A stretch of DNA of 64,000 bases from Simplicispira suum (lineage in GTDB: Bacteria; Pseudomonadota; Gammaproteobacteria; Burkholderiales; Burkholderiaceae_C), in assembly GCF_003008595.1 (NCBI RefSeq), contig NZ_CP027669.1, forward strand, positions 3,853,217 to 3,917,216. Reading direction: 5' to 3'. The stretch's first letter is position 1. Every line of letters begins with the position of its first letter. Made by a program: the position numbers and the translations under genes. Under the pieces are notes generated by a model. The model worked only from the letters and a program-made list of their open reading frames with translations. It was not told the DNA's origin and did not search any database. Positions 24,595 through 32,957 of the stretch are shown here, piece by piece.

Positions 24595-25620
24595 CTACGG
24601 CATGCCGTAGAACGCGCTGGCAGGCAGCTTGCCGCCCACCAGCGCCGGGTTGCGCGCCATGAGCTGGCCAAGGAAGAACTCCAGCTCGGGCCGTGCGGCG
24701 GCGGCGGGCACGGTGTCGAGCTGGCTCACGGCAATGGCGTCGGCCACGGCCTCGAGGGTGAGCAGGTCAATGTGTTGGGCCATCATGGCGCCGCACTCCA
24801 GGGGGTGCGCGCGGCACCACACGAGCGACTGGGCATAGGCGTTGGCCACGGCAGCCAGAACCTCGGGCTGCTGGCGCACCGTGCCCACGGCAGCGATACC
24901 CGCCTGCGGCAGGCGGGGTTTGCGCCCAAAGAGGCGCCCCCACTCCTGCTGCAGGTCGGCGCCCCGGTGCAGCTCGGGCGCAATCAGACCGATGGGGAAG
25001 GACTTGGTTTTGCGCAGCGCCAGCGATACGGCGGGCTCGGCCAGCAGCGCATGCGAGACACGGCGCGTGATGAGCAACTGCATGGCCTCCATGGGCGTGG
25101 GCACGTAACGCACGCGAAAATCCTTGTGCAGGTCCAGCCCCTGCTTGGCGGCCAGCAGTTGCAGCACGATGTCGGGCATGTCGCCCCGGAAGGGCACGGC
25201 AATTTCCTCGCCCCGGTAGTCGGCCAGCGCCTTGCGATGACCATCGCGCGTGACAAGCCACAGCGCGCCCCAGGTCGAGATGTTGAGCAGCGTGACGCCC
25301 GCGCCCCGGTTGAACAGGTTGGCGGCCACGTTGCTGGGCATGGCCAGCACGTCGGCCTTGCCGCCCATGGCCATCATGCGCAGTTGGTCGGGGTCGCGCC
25401 ACGACACAAAAGCGGTTTCGCCCGCCACACCCGCCAACGCATGGGTCTCGGCCATGTGGATCAGTGGCGCCGACACGATCGCCGGGGGGCCCGACAGGGT
25501 GATGCGCGGCAGCGGCGCGGCCACGCCCAGCGCGGGCGCGGCGACCATCGGCGCGGCCAGCCAGGCCAGGGCCTGGCGGCGCGAGAGTGTGGGCCGAGGG
25601 CTCAAAAAATCATCGTGCAT
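24595..25620 (-). CDS. ABC solute-binding protein, NitT/TauT-like, probable Tat export
   Basis: A 341-residue periplasmic binding protein. The N-terminus has a twin-arginine motif (SRRQALAWL), a hydrophobic stretch and an AxA-type end. The body shows the two-lobe pattern of NMT1/NitT proteins (GGKADVLAMPSNVAANL; LLAEPAVSLAL). It is the likely partner of the permease and ATPase at 15654-17311 in the same operon, although five genes separate them. Tat export would mean folding, possibly with a cofactor, before secretion. The ATG at 25620 has GGAG 9-10 nt upstream. Confidence 0.8.
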   Translation of the reverse strand: MHDDFLSPRPTLSRRQALAWLAAPMVAAPALGVAAPLPRITLSGPPAIVSAPLIHMAETHALAGVAGETAFVSWRDPDQLRMMAMGGKADVLAMPSNVAANLFNRGAGVTLLNISTWGALWLVTRDGHRKALADYRGEEIAVPFRGDMPDIVLQLLAAKQGLDLHKDFRVRYVPTPMEAMQLLITRRVSHALLAEPAVSLALRKTKSFPIGLIAPELHRGADLQQEWGRLFGRKPRLPQAGIAAVGTVRQQPEVLAAVANAYAQSLVWCRAHPLECGAMMAQHIDLLTLEAVADAIAVSQLDTVPAAAARPELEFFLGQLMARNPALVGGKLPASAFYGMP

Positions 25621-25749
25621 GGTCGTCGTACTCCACGCCCATCGCGGCCCGGTGCCTCCGAGGCACGGGCCACAAGGGCGCACAAAATAAGTTCGTCAAT
25701 GAATCATGGCGTGCGTCTCACCCACTCCCTTTGCCACTGGCGCGGCCCA

Positions 25750-25858
25750 GGCCAGTGGCCGCCGCGCAAGGGCCGCCCCGCCGCGCTGGCGGCGTTCCCC
25801 CTCCGCGCAGCGAAGCGAAGCAGAGAGGGGGAAAGGAGCGAAGCGACACAGGGGGGTG
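25750..25858. repeat. GC-rich repeat with hairpin
   Basis: The 241-bp gap between the two genes holds a GC-rich block. TTCCCCCT (25795-25802) pairs with AGGGGGAA (25826-25833), and GCGAAGCGAAGC lies between them. Sequences of this kind are dispersed in Comamonadaceae genomes. It may reduce read-through from the upstream receptor gene. Confidence 0.45.
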
Positions 25859-25861
25859 ATT

Positions 25862-28018
25862 TCAAAATTTGTAGCTCAGGCCTGCCGTGAAGCTGCGGCC
25901 CAGACCTTGCAAGTAGCCCGGCTGCGCTGCCGTAGCCTGATTGCGGATGGCATAGGCGCTGGCGTAGCGCCGGTCGGTCACGTTGTCGGCCTGCACATAC
26001 AGCGCCCAGGGTCCATCGCGCCATTCGAGCTTGAGGCCCAGCAGTGCGTAAGCGTCCTGCTCGGCACCGGCGGTGTTGGCGTGGTCGGTGGGCGTGCTGA
26101 CGGGCATCCAGCGCACGTTGGGGCCGAAGCGCCAGGCGCCGATGCGGTAGAGCACTTCGGCATTGATGAGCTGGCGCGGCACACCGGCAATCTGTTTGCC
26201 CGCGTATTCGCCGCCCCGGAAGCGGAAGTCGCTGTACGTCCAGCTGGCGCGGACGTCGAGCGCCCCCACACCCATGCGCTGGCTGCCCGAGAGACCCAGC
26301 TCCACGCCCTGGTGGCGCGTGCCGCCGGCATAGTTGTACGTGCCCACCTTGATGCCGTTGGCGTCGGTGGTGGAGATCAGCTCGTCGGCCAGCACGCTGC
26401 GGTACACGGCGGCCGTCCAGTGCACGGCATGGGCGCCCTCGCCCCAGCGACCGGCACCGCCGAGCTCGACGGTGGTGGCGCGCTGCATCTTCAGGCGCAC
26501 CAGTTCGGCCTGGGCCGTGGCCGGGCTGTTGGGTGCCACGGTGGCGCTGACGATCTCCCAGAAGGTGGGGGCCTCGTGGCTGCGGCTCAGGTTGGCCCAC
26601 AGGCGCGTGGTGGGCGTGGCGGCCCAGTTCAGGCCGATCTTGGGCGTGGCAAAGCTCCAGTCCTGGTTGAGCTGCGCGGCGCTGCTGCGGCTTTGCGCGT
26701 CGCGCGTGAGGTGGCTCCATTGCACGCTGCCCAGCAGCGTCCAGTCGGGCGCCAGGCGCCAGTCAGCCGCCGCCAGGGCCTGCAGGTTTTGCGCACCCAG
26801 GTCATAGCTGCCAAAGCGCTGCATCTGCGTGCCATTGGCCGGGTTGGTGGCGTACAGGTCGCGCTGCATGGCGCTGTCGGCCCACGACAAGGCCGTGCGC
26901 CAGCCCAGGGCGCCATCACGGCCTGCGGGGCGCCCGCTGGCTTGCCACTGCGCGCCGGCGGTGCGGCTGTGGGTCACGGTGTGGCTGGTCATGTTGTTGA
27001 ACAGGTCGTCCGTGTCCTGCCAGTACACGCCCACTTCCTGGCGCAGGGTGTCGCTGCCCCAGCGTGAGCGGTTGACCAGGCGCAGCTGCGTGGCGTCGCG
27101 GCGGGGGTCGCGCTTGTAGACGTTGAGCAACTGGTCCTGCGGGGTGGCGCCATCGCCCATCACGCCGCGCGGGTCCGACTGGATGCGGTCTTTGGGCACC
27201 ACGTTGGGGATCTGGAAGGCCAGGTCGGTCCAGCCCAGGTAGGTGCGGTTCTCGAAACCGCCATCGCCCTGAAAACCCACATTGGCCTGCACGCTGTCGC
27301 GCCGCGAGGCCGAGTGGTGGCGGTAGCCGTCGTAGCGGTCGCTGCTGACGGATACCCGGCTGTCAAACCGCTCGCCGACTCCGCCCACGGCCGCCTGCGC
27401 TCCACGTCGGCCAAAGCTGCCGCCCTCCAGGCGCAAGCGGCCGCGCTCGTCGGCGCCTGTAAGAGAAACGAAGTCAAGCTCACCTCCCAGCGCAGTGGCG
27501 CCGGGCGATCTGGCATTGGCACCCCGCAGTGCGCTGATGAAGGCAGCATTGCGTGGCTCAATCAGCCCAATGATGAATGAGCCATCGGCTTCGTTCAGAG
27601 GCAAGCCATCCTGCAGCAGCAACACACCCCGGTTCACCGGGTTGCTCTGGATGCCCGAGCCGCGAATGCCCAAACGCGGTTGGTCGGTGCCGCCAAAAAA
27701 GTCCTGCATCACGATGCCGGGCTGGTAATCGAGCGCATCGCGCAAAGTGGCCAGGCGCGCTTCTTTTTGCGGCTCGACAAGATTGGTGCCACCAGGCACT
27801 TGCGCCAGGCGTTCGCGCTCTGCCGTTGGGCTGGCAGCCAGGGGCAATACCGCAGCACCCCGTGAAGACGTCACGGTGACTTCCGGCAGAACGGTGGCTT
27901 GCTGCGCCAATGCGCCCTGCATGAAACCCGCTGCAAGCGTTGCTGAACCCGCAACACGCAAAGAACGAACACGGGACTTGAACTGTTGATTAAGAGTGAT
28001 TCGCATTTGCAATAGCAT
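25862..28018 (-). CDS. TonB-dependent outer-membrane receptor
   Basis: A 718-residue receptor and the first gene of the leftward operon. It has a signal peptide ending near GFMQGALAQQ, a TonB-box-like LPEVTVTSS, a plug (LRDALDYQPGIVMQDFFGG to ALGGELDFVSL) and a barrel ending SFTAGLSYKF. The PGIVMQDFFGGTDQPRLGIR segment is FecA/outer-membrane iron-receptor-like. A start at 28018 or at the second ATG (28006) is possible. AATGCGAATCACT overlaps that second ATG and resembles a half Fur box, so iron control is a weak possibility. With the second receptor it suggests two related ligands or a receptor pair. Confidence 0.85.
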   Translation of the reverse strand: MLLQMRITLNQQFKSRVRSLRVAGSATLAAGFMQGALAQQATVLPEVTVTSSRGAAVLPLAASPTAERERLAQVPGGTNLVEPQKEARLATLRDALDYQPGIVMQDFFGGTDQPRLGIRGSGIQSNPVNRGVLLLQDGLPLNEADGSFIIGLIEPRNAAFISALRGANARSPGATALGGELDFVSLTGADERGRLRLEGGSFGRRGAQAAVGGVGERFDSRVSVSSDRYDGYRHHSASRRDSVQANVGFQGDGGFENRTYLGWTDLAFQIPNVVPKDRIQSDPRGVMGDGATPQDQLLNVYKRDPRRDATQLRLVNRSRWGSDTLRQEVGVYWQDTDDLFNNMTSHTVTHSRTAGAQWQASGRPAGRDGALGWRTALSWADSAMQRDLYATNPANGTQMQRFGSYDLGAQNLQALAAADWRLAPDWTLLGSVQWSHLTRDAQSRSSAAQLNQDWSFATPKIGLNWAATPTTRLWANLSRSHEAPTFWEIVSATVAPNSPATAQAELVRLKMQRATTVELGGAGRWGEGAHAVHWTAAVYRSVLADELISTTDANGIKVGTYNYAGGTRHQGVELGLSGSQRMGVGALDVRASWTYSDFRFRGGEYAGKQIAGVPRQLINAEVLYRIGAWRFGPNVRWMPVSTPTDHANTAGAEQDAYALLGLKLEWRDGPWALYVQADNVTDRRYASAYAIRNQATAAQPGYLQGLGRSFTAGLSYKF

Positions 28019-28299
28019 CTGCGAATTATCACTTCATTTCAATGACTTTTGTCAACAATTTCCCTTGCAAAGCGGCAAAGACCGCCACCCCGGACCCAGT
28101 TTCCATCCCGCCTCTTTCAACCGCATCGAGCCTTGTCCGACGCGAAACCGCTGCGGGATGGAGTGCGTTGCGGCCACATGCTGGAGAGATCAAGTGCAGC
28201 GCCTTGCCTGAATGGGAGAATGCGTCCTGTCCACCTCCCGCACGGTGCGCAGCGGTGAACCGTACCCCTCGCGTCAAGCGCGCAACACTTCAACCTGCC

Positions 28300-29079
28300 A
28301 TGCAAATCGCCACCTGGAACATCAACTCCCTGACCGTGCGCCTGCCTCAGGTGCTCGCCTGGCTGGCCGCCAATCCGGTCGATGCCTTGTGCCTGCAGGA
28401 ACTCAAGCTCACCGACGACAAGTTTCCCTTTGATGCGCTCAAGGATGCAGGTTACGAAGCCGCCGCTTTTGGCCAGAAGACTTACAACGGCGTCGCCATC
28501 CTCAGCCGCGGCCCGCTGCGCGATGTGGTGCGCAACGTGCCGGGCTCGCAGGACCCACAGGCGCGTGTGATTGCCGCAACGCTCGATACGCCACTCGGCG
28601 CGCTGCGGCTCATCAACGGCTATTTTGTGAATGGTCAGGCGCCCGACAGCGAAAAGTTCGTCTACAAAATGCAGTGGCTGCAGGCGCTGCAGGACTGGGT
28701 GCGCAGCGAAATGGCAGCGCACGAGCGCCTGGTGCTGGTGGGCGACTTCAACGTGGCGCCGGAAGACCGCGACTCCTACGATCCGGTGGGCCTGGCAGAC
28801 ACCATTCACCACACCCAGGAGGAGCGTGCGCATTTCCAGGCGCTGCTGGCACTGGGTCTTGTCGATGCCTACCGCCTATTCGAGCAGCCAGAAAAGAGCT
28901 ATTCGTGGTGGGACTACCGCATGCTGGGTTTCCAGAAGAACCGGGGCCTGCGCATTGACCATATTCTGGTGAGCAAGGCTTTGCAGCCGGCGGTGCGCGC
29001 CTGCGACATTGACCGGGCGCCGCGCAAAAACCCGCAGCCCAGCGACCACGCGCCGGTGGTGGTCACGCTGGCAGCTTGA
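28300..29079 (+). CDS. xthA: Exodeoxyribonuclease III
   Basis: A 259-residue AP endonuclease/3'-5' exonuclease of base-excision repair. Motifs of the Mg-dependent phosphoesterase fold are all present: ATWNINSL, CLQELKL (catalytic Glu), GDFNVAPEDRD, WWDYR, RIDHILVS and SDHAPVV. Length matches the family. The start is the ATG at 28300, as family members begin MxIATWNINSL. A longer frame from 28042 is not supported. It is followed closely by a membrane-protein gene and serB. Confidence 0.92.
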   Translation: MQIATWNINSLTVRLPQVLAWLAANPVDALCLQELKLTDDKFPFDALKDAGYEAAAFGQKTYNGVAILSRGPLRDVVRNVPGSQDPQARVIAATLDTPLGALRLINGYFVNGQAPDSEKFVYKMQWLQALQDWVRSEMAAHERLVLVGDFNVAPEDRDSYDPVGLADTIHHTQEERAHFQALLALGLVDAYRLFEQPEKSYSWWDYRMLGFQKNRGLRIDHILVSKALQPAVRACDIDRAPRKNPQPSDHAPVVVTLAA

Positions 29080-29107
29080 TGGCCTCTGCAAGCCTTCGTT
29101 CTATCCC

Positions 29108-29755
29108 ATGCTGCTGCTGAGTACGGAACTGCTGCTGGCCATTGCCTTGGGGGCGGCGCTGTGGATGCGCCCCTGGCAGCTTCTGCGCGGGGGCGCGCTG
29201 ATCTCCCCTTTGCTCGGCAGCCTGGTGGTTTTGCCCTGGCTCTGGGCCCTGCCCTGGCTGCACACCATGCCGCTGCAGTTGCACTGGTCTCTGGCCTGCC
29301 TGGTGCTGCTCATGCTGGGCTGGCCACTTGCGGTGCCCACCTTGTGCCTTGTCGCCGTGCTGGCGGGCTTGCTCGGGGACCAGACCTGGGAGGTGGTGGT
29401 GACGCTGGCGTTCTGGCGCGGCGTGCTCCCTGCAACGCTGGCGCTGGGACTGGGCGCAGCCATTCGGCGTCTCATCGGTCCGCATCTCTTTGTCTACGTT
29501 TTGGGGCGCGGCTTTCTTGGCGCTGCCGTTTGCCTGTTTGCTGCCAGCGCGCTGCTGCAATGGCTGGGGCCGGCACAGCCGGGGCTGGACAAGACCTTGT
29601 CGCTGGTGGCGCACTGGCTTACCGCCTGGGGCGATGCCTTTGTCACCGGCATGCTGACCGCCATATTTGTCGCTTTCAAACCCGCCTGGCTTGCCACCTG
29701 GTCCGACACCCTTTATTTGCCCAAACCACCTGCTACCCATGACACACCCGACTGA
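29108..29755 (+). CDS. Polytopic membrane protein, possibly CbiM-like
   Basis: A 215-residue protein with six or seven membrane helices and few charged residues. The C-terminal segment GDAFVTGMLTAIFVAFKPAW resembles predicted membrane proteins distantly related to ECF/CbiM-type permeases, but I am not certain of the family. Its 3' end overlaps serB by 17 bp, and it starts 28 bp after xthA, so the three genes are likely one operon. No ATPase or substrate-binding partner is adjacent. Confidence 0.6.
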   Translation: MLLLSTELLLAIALGAALWMRPWQLLRGGALISPLLGSLVVLPWLWALPWLHTMPLQLHWSLACLVLLMLGWPLAVPTLCLVAVLAGLLGDQTWEVVVTLAFWRGVLPATLALGLGAAIRRLIGPHLFVYVLGRGFLGAAVCLFAASALLQWLGPAQPGLDKTLSLVAHWLTAWGDAFVTGMLTAIFVAFKPAWLATWSDTLYLPKPPATHDTPD

Positions 29756-30458
29756 ATTTGCACCCGGCCTGATCGTCCAGGGCATCGCTGCGCCGCTGAA
29801 TCTGGCCGACTACCGCCTGATCGCCTTCGACATGGATTCGACCCTGATCAATATCGAGTGCGTCGACGAGATTGCAGACGCTGCAGGCCGCAAGGCCGAG
29901 GTTGCAGCCATTACCGAAGCCGCCATGCAGGGCGTGATCACCGACTACAAGGAAAGCCTGCGCCAGCGCGTGGCTTTGCTCAAGGGCGTGCCGCTAGCGC
30001 ACCTGGAGCAGGTCTACAACCAGCGCTTGCGCTTCAATCCGGGCGCACAGGCGCTGGTGTCCGCCGCCAAGGCAGTCGGGCTCACGACGCTGCTGGTATC
30101 CGGTGGCTTCACATATTTTGCCGACCGCGTGCGCGCGAGTCTGGGGATCGACTTCGCGCGTTCCAACCTGCTCGACGTGCAGGACGGCGCTTTGACCGGG
30201 CGCATGTTGGACCAAAGCTGGGGCGACATTTGCGATGGCGCAGAAAAGCGCCGCAGTTTGCTCGAACTCGCGTCGTTCATGCGTATCTCGCCCGCCCAGA
30301 CCATTGCGGTGGGCGACGGCGCCAACGATCTGCCGATGATGGGTGCGGCCGGGTTGTCAGTGGCCTACCACGCCAAGCCGGCCGTGCGGGCGCAGGCCCA
30401 CGTGGCCATCAACGAAGGGGGCCTGGATCGCTTGCTGGAAGTACTGCGCCCAAGCTGA
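29739..30458 (+). CDS. serB: Phosphoserine phosphatase
   Basis: A 239-residue HAD-family enzyme for the last step of serine synthesis, O-phosphoserine to serine. The motifs are FDMDSTLI (nucleophile Asp), LLVSGGFTYFA (motif II Ser), the Lys in EKRRSLL and VGDGANDLPMM (motif IV). There is no ACT domain, as in many betaproteobacterial SerB proteins. The start ATG lies inside the previous gene. Its last 50 bases overlap the 3' end of nsrR on the other strand. Confidence 0.92.
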   Translation: MTHPTEFAPGLIVQGIAAPLNLADYRLIAFDMDSTLINIECVDEIADAAGRKAEVAAITEAAMQGVITDYKESLRQRVALLKGVPLAHLEQVYNQRLRFNPGAQALVSAAKAVGLTTLLVSGGFTYFADRVRASLGIDFARSNLLDVQDGALTGRMLDQSWGDICDGAEKRRSLLELASFMRISPAQTIAVGDGANDLPMMGAAGLSVAYHAKPAVRAQAHVAINEGGLDRLLEVLRPS

Positions 30459-30969
30459 ACTGGGGCAACACAGGCGTTTTCGACACCAGTGCATTGCGGT
30501 CGGGCAGGCCAGGCACCAGCCGTACGACGCTCTCGCCTTGCGCGTCTGCTCCGGCTTGCTCGGGCGCAACCAGCAGATCGGCCAAGGTGTAGCGGTCCAG
30601 CACGCGAAAGAAACTGGCCATGGCCTGGCCCAAAACGCCTTGTAGTTGGCAGTGGCTGCTGAGCCGACACTGGTTGCTCGTCGGATCGAAGCATTCGACG
30701 AGAGTGAAATCGGTTTCGGTGGCACGCACCACTTCACCCACATTGATCTCATGGGCCGGGCGCATCAGTCGCATGCCGCCGCCTCGGCCCCGCGTGGTCT
30801 CCAGCAGGCCACTGGCCGAGAGCTGCTGCACTATTTTGGTGAGATGGCTGCGCGAGATGCCGTAGCTTTCGGCCACTTCAGTAATGGTGACGGGCTGGGC
30901 ACGTCCATGACTTGCAGCGCAGTACATGAGCACGCGCAGCGTGTAGTCCGTCCACTGGGTCAGGCGCAT
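30409..30969 (-). CDS. nsrR: Rrf2-family nitric-oxide-sensing repressor NsrR
   Basis: A 186-residue regulator with an N-terminal winged helix (residues 1-70; ISRSHLTKIVQQLSASGLL recognition region). Three cysteines at about 93, 101 and 107 (ECFDPTSNQC, SSHC) are spaced like the [Fe-S] ligands of NsrR. NO disrupts the cluster and releases target promoters. It is divergent from ric, with a dyad operator between them. The ATG at 30969 matches the family start MRLTxxTDYxLR. The C-terminal tail beyond residue 160 is encoded antisense to the end of serB. Confidence 0.85.
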   Translation of the reverse strand: MRLTQWTDYTLRVLMYCAASHGRAQPVTITEVAESYGISRSHLTKIVQQLSASGLLETTRGRGGGMRLMRPAHEINVGEVVRATETDFTLVECFDPTSNQCRLSSHCQLQGVLGQAMASFFRVLDRYTLADLLVAPEQAGADAQGESVVRLVPGLPDRNALVSKTPVLPQFSLGAVLPASDPGPLR

Positions 30970-31011
30970 CAGCAAGCTTCCATTCAGAAAAGGGGAATCA
31001 CCAAGGGATTT

Positions 31012-31037
31012 TATTGCGATAAAATATTCACGCAATA
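31012..31037. promoter_or_regulatory. Probable NsrR operator
   Basis: TATTGCG, a 12-base AT-rich centre, then CGCAATA form an inverted repeat in the AT-rich nsrR-ric intergenic region. The spacing differs from the 11-1-11 E. coli NsrR site, so the match is by position and symmetry rather than by consensus. Confidence 0.45.
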
Positions 31038-31059
31038 TGTCTCTTTAAGGATTAACCCC

Positions 31060-31791
31060 ATGAATGCCCGTGTTGACGCCCTTGGCTCCGCAGCCGCCGT
31101 TTCGCCTGATGCAAGCATTGGCAGCATTGCCGTGCAGCTTCCTGGTGCCACTGCCGTGTTTCGCCGACTCAAGCTCGACTTCTGCTGCGGTGGAAACGTG
31201 GCGCTGGCACAGGCTGTGGCCGACAAGGGCCTGGTACTTGATTCGGTGCTGGCGGAACTCTCAGCCCTGCAACGGCCGGCCGCGGCGCCCGAAACGGCCA
31301 CGCCTGCGCAACTCGTCGACCACATCGTTACGCGCTTTCACGATGTGCATCGCCAGCAATTGCCTGAGCTGATTCGCATGGCTCGGCGCGTCGAAGCCGT
31401 GCACCGCGAGAACCCGCATGTTCCGGCCGGTCTGGGAGACTTGCTCGAAGCCATGCAAGCCGAACTGTTCACCCACATGCACAAGGAAGAAGCGATTCTG
31501 TTTCCCATGCTGAAAGCTGGCGGCAACCCCTTTGTCAGCCAGCCCATCGGCATGATGCGCGCCGAGCATGTGGACCATGGCGCCGAGCTGGAGCGATTGA
31601 TGGCGCTGACCAACGACGCCAACCCGCCCGCAGGGGCGTGCAACACCTGGCGCGCGCTCTACACAGGCATTGGACAATTTGCCGACGACCTGATCAACCA
31701 TATCCATACGGAAAACAACGTGCTCTTTCCGCAGTTTGAACCGGCAGCGGCTGGCAGCGGCGACTGCGGCAGCTCCTGCGGATGCAGCTGA
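31060..31791 (+). CDS. ytfE: Iron-sulfur cluster repair di-iron protein (RIC/YtfE/ScdA)
   Basis: A 243-residue protein that mends [Fe-S] clusters damaged by NO or oxidants. The ScdA_N domain (residues 1-60) has the LKLDFCCGG signature. The hemerythrin-like domain supplies di-iron ligands in FHDVHRQQLPEL, HMHKEEAILFP, EHVDHGAEL and HIHTENNVLFPQF. The C-terminus ends with a cysteine-rich CGSSCGCS tail, which is unusual and might bind metal. AAGGA lies 9 nt before the ATG. It is the first gene after the NsrR operator and is followed by a truncated haemoglobin gene. Confidence 0.9.
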   Translation: MNARVDALGSAAAVSPDASIGSIAVQLPGATAVFRRLKLDFCCGGNVALAQAVADKGLVLDSVLAELSALQRPAAAPETATPAQLVDHIVTRFHDVHRQQLPELIRMARRVEAVHRENPHVPAGLGDLLEAMQAELFTHMHKEEAILFPMLKAGGNPFVSQPIGMMRAEHVDHGAELERLMALTNDANPPAGACNTWRALYTGIGQFADDLINHIHTENNVLFPQFEPAAAGSGDCGSSCGCS

Positions 31792-31805
31792 GGGAGAGGC
31801 CAGCC

Positions 31806-32216
31806 ATGGCGTCCGGCGAACGCGGCCCAGTCACGCGCGAGCGGCTAAGCGAACTGGTGCACACCTTCTATGCCGACGTGCGCGCCGACACGCTGCTCGG
31901 ACCGGTGTTCGAGCAAGCGCTCGCTGAACGCTGGGAGCCGCACCTTGAACGCATGGTGGAGTTCTGGAGCACCGTGGCGCTGGGGACCAAATCGTTCAGC
32001 GGTAATGTGTTTGGCAAGCATATGGCCCTGTCGGGCGTGACGCCATCGCACTTCACCGCCTGGGTGCGCCTCTGGGGCGAGCACACTGAACGCCTGTTTG
32101 ATCCCGATGTGGCCCGTGAACTGCAGTTCACGGCACACGGCATCGCGCGCAATCTGTTTCTCGGGTATTTCGGCGAGCGGCCGACGTTTGCCCACCGCGA
32201 AACGGCGCAAAACTGA
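31806..32216 (+). CDS. Group III truncated haemoglobin
   Basis: A 136-residue globin. The segments LVHTFYADVRADTLLGPVFE and MVEFWSTVALGT are typical of group III truncated haemoglobins. The proximal histidine is probably in SHFTAWVRLWGEH. Such globins bind oxygen and NO and may detoxify NO. The gene lies 14 bp after ric, so it is presumably co-transcribed and under NsrR control. Start: the ATG at 31806, with GGGAGAGG upstream. Confidence 0.85.
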   Translation: MASGERGPVTRERLSELVHTFYADVRADTLLGPVFEQALAERWEPHLERMVEFWSTVALGTKSFSGNVFGKHMALSGVTPSHFTAWVRLWGEHTERLFDPDVARELQFTAHGIARNLFLGYFGERPTFAHRETAQN

Positions 32217-32249
32217 AGATTGCTGTTTTGGATAGGGTGCCCGCGCGGC

Positions 32250-32888
32250 TCAGGCGGTCTGCGCTCCGGACCAAACCCACCACGCCAGCACCAGCATCAT
32301 GGCGCCAGTGAGCGCATCCAGCGCACGCCAGGCCTGTGGTCGCGCGAAAACGGCCTGCAGTCGGCGTCCGGCCAGCGCCAGGCACAGGAACCACGCCAAA
32401 CTGGCCGACGCCGCGCCCGCGACAAAAGCCGCCTGGAACGCGCCGGGCTGGCGCGCGCCCATGGAACCCATCAGCACCACGGTGTCCAGATAGACGTGGG
32501 GATTGAGCAAGGTAATGGCCGCCAGCGCACCCAGCACGGCCCGGCGCGAGGGGGGATTGGCAACGACCTCCTTGGCCACTGCCGCACCACGCTGAGACAA
32601 CAGGCGCGACCAGGCAAGCAGACCGTAGCAGAGCAAAAACACGGCTCCGCCCAGGCTGAGCGCTTGTGCAAGCACGGGCATGTTCTCCAGCAGCTGCGCC
32701 ATGCCCGCCACCCCAATCCCTACCAAGAGCGCATCGCTGAGCACGCACCAGGCGACGCACACGCTGACATGCCGGCCCGTAACCGCCTGGCGCAGTACAA
32801 ACAGGTTTTGCGCACCAATGGACGCCACCAGTGCAAAGCAAATGGTGAAGCCGGCGAGCCAGGAAGAAGCAGCATCAAGCATCCACAT
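32250..32888 (-). CDS. argO: LysE/ArgO-family amino-acid exporter
   Basis: A 212-residue inner-membrane exporter with six helices. The N-terminal segment FALVASIGAQNLFVLRQAVTG is the LysE/ArgO signature, and TLLNPHVYLDTVVLMG marks the fourth helix region. It exports arginine or lysine and toxic analogues when basic amino acids accumulate. It is divergent from an ArgP-like activator, the classic arrangement for lysE/lysG and argO/argP. Confidence 0.9.
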   Translation of the reverse strand: MWMLDAASSWLAGFTICFALVASIGAQNLFVLRQAVTGRHVSVCVAWCVLSDALLVGIGVAGMAQLLENMPVLAQALSLGGAVFLLCYGLLAWSRLLSQRGAAVAKEVVANPPSRRAVLGALAAITLLNPHVYLDTVVLMGSMGARQPGAFQAAFVAGAASASLAWFLCLALAGRRLQAVFARPQAWRALDALTGAMMLVLAWWVWSGAQTA

Positions 32889-32957
32889 GCACTCGATTTT
32901 GCGCCCCTGAAAACTTTAAGTACACTTCATTTTCTTAAATCAACCTAAGCATTTCTA
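32889..32957. promoter_or_regulatory. argO-argP divergent promoter region
   Basis: These 69 bases are AT-rich compared with the surroundings and lie between the two start codons. A T-N11-A type LysR half-site pair can be imagined around AAGTACACTTCATTTTCTT, but I cannot fix a single operator. The ArgP binding site is expected here. Confidence 0.45.

Noticed and set aside
23671..25890. A 739-codon rightward frame opposite the receptor and binding-protein genes
   Set aside because: It spans two real genes and their intergenic DNA on the other strand, and no motif is visible.
27990..28010. Fur box at the start of the first TonB receptor gene
   Set aside because: AATGCGAATCACT resembles half a Fur site, but the other half is poor and it overlaps coding sequence; kept only as a remark.
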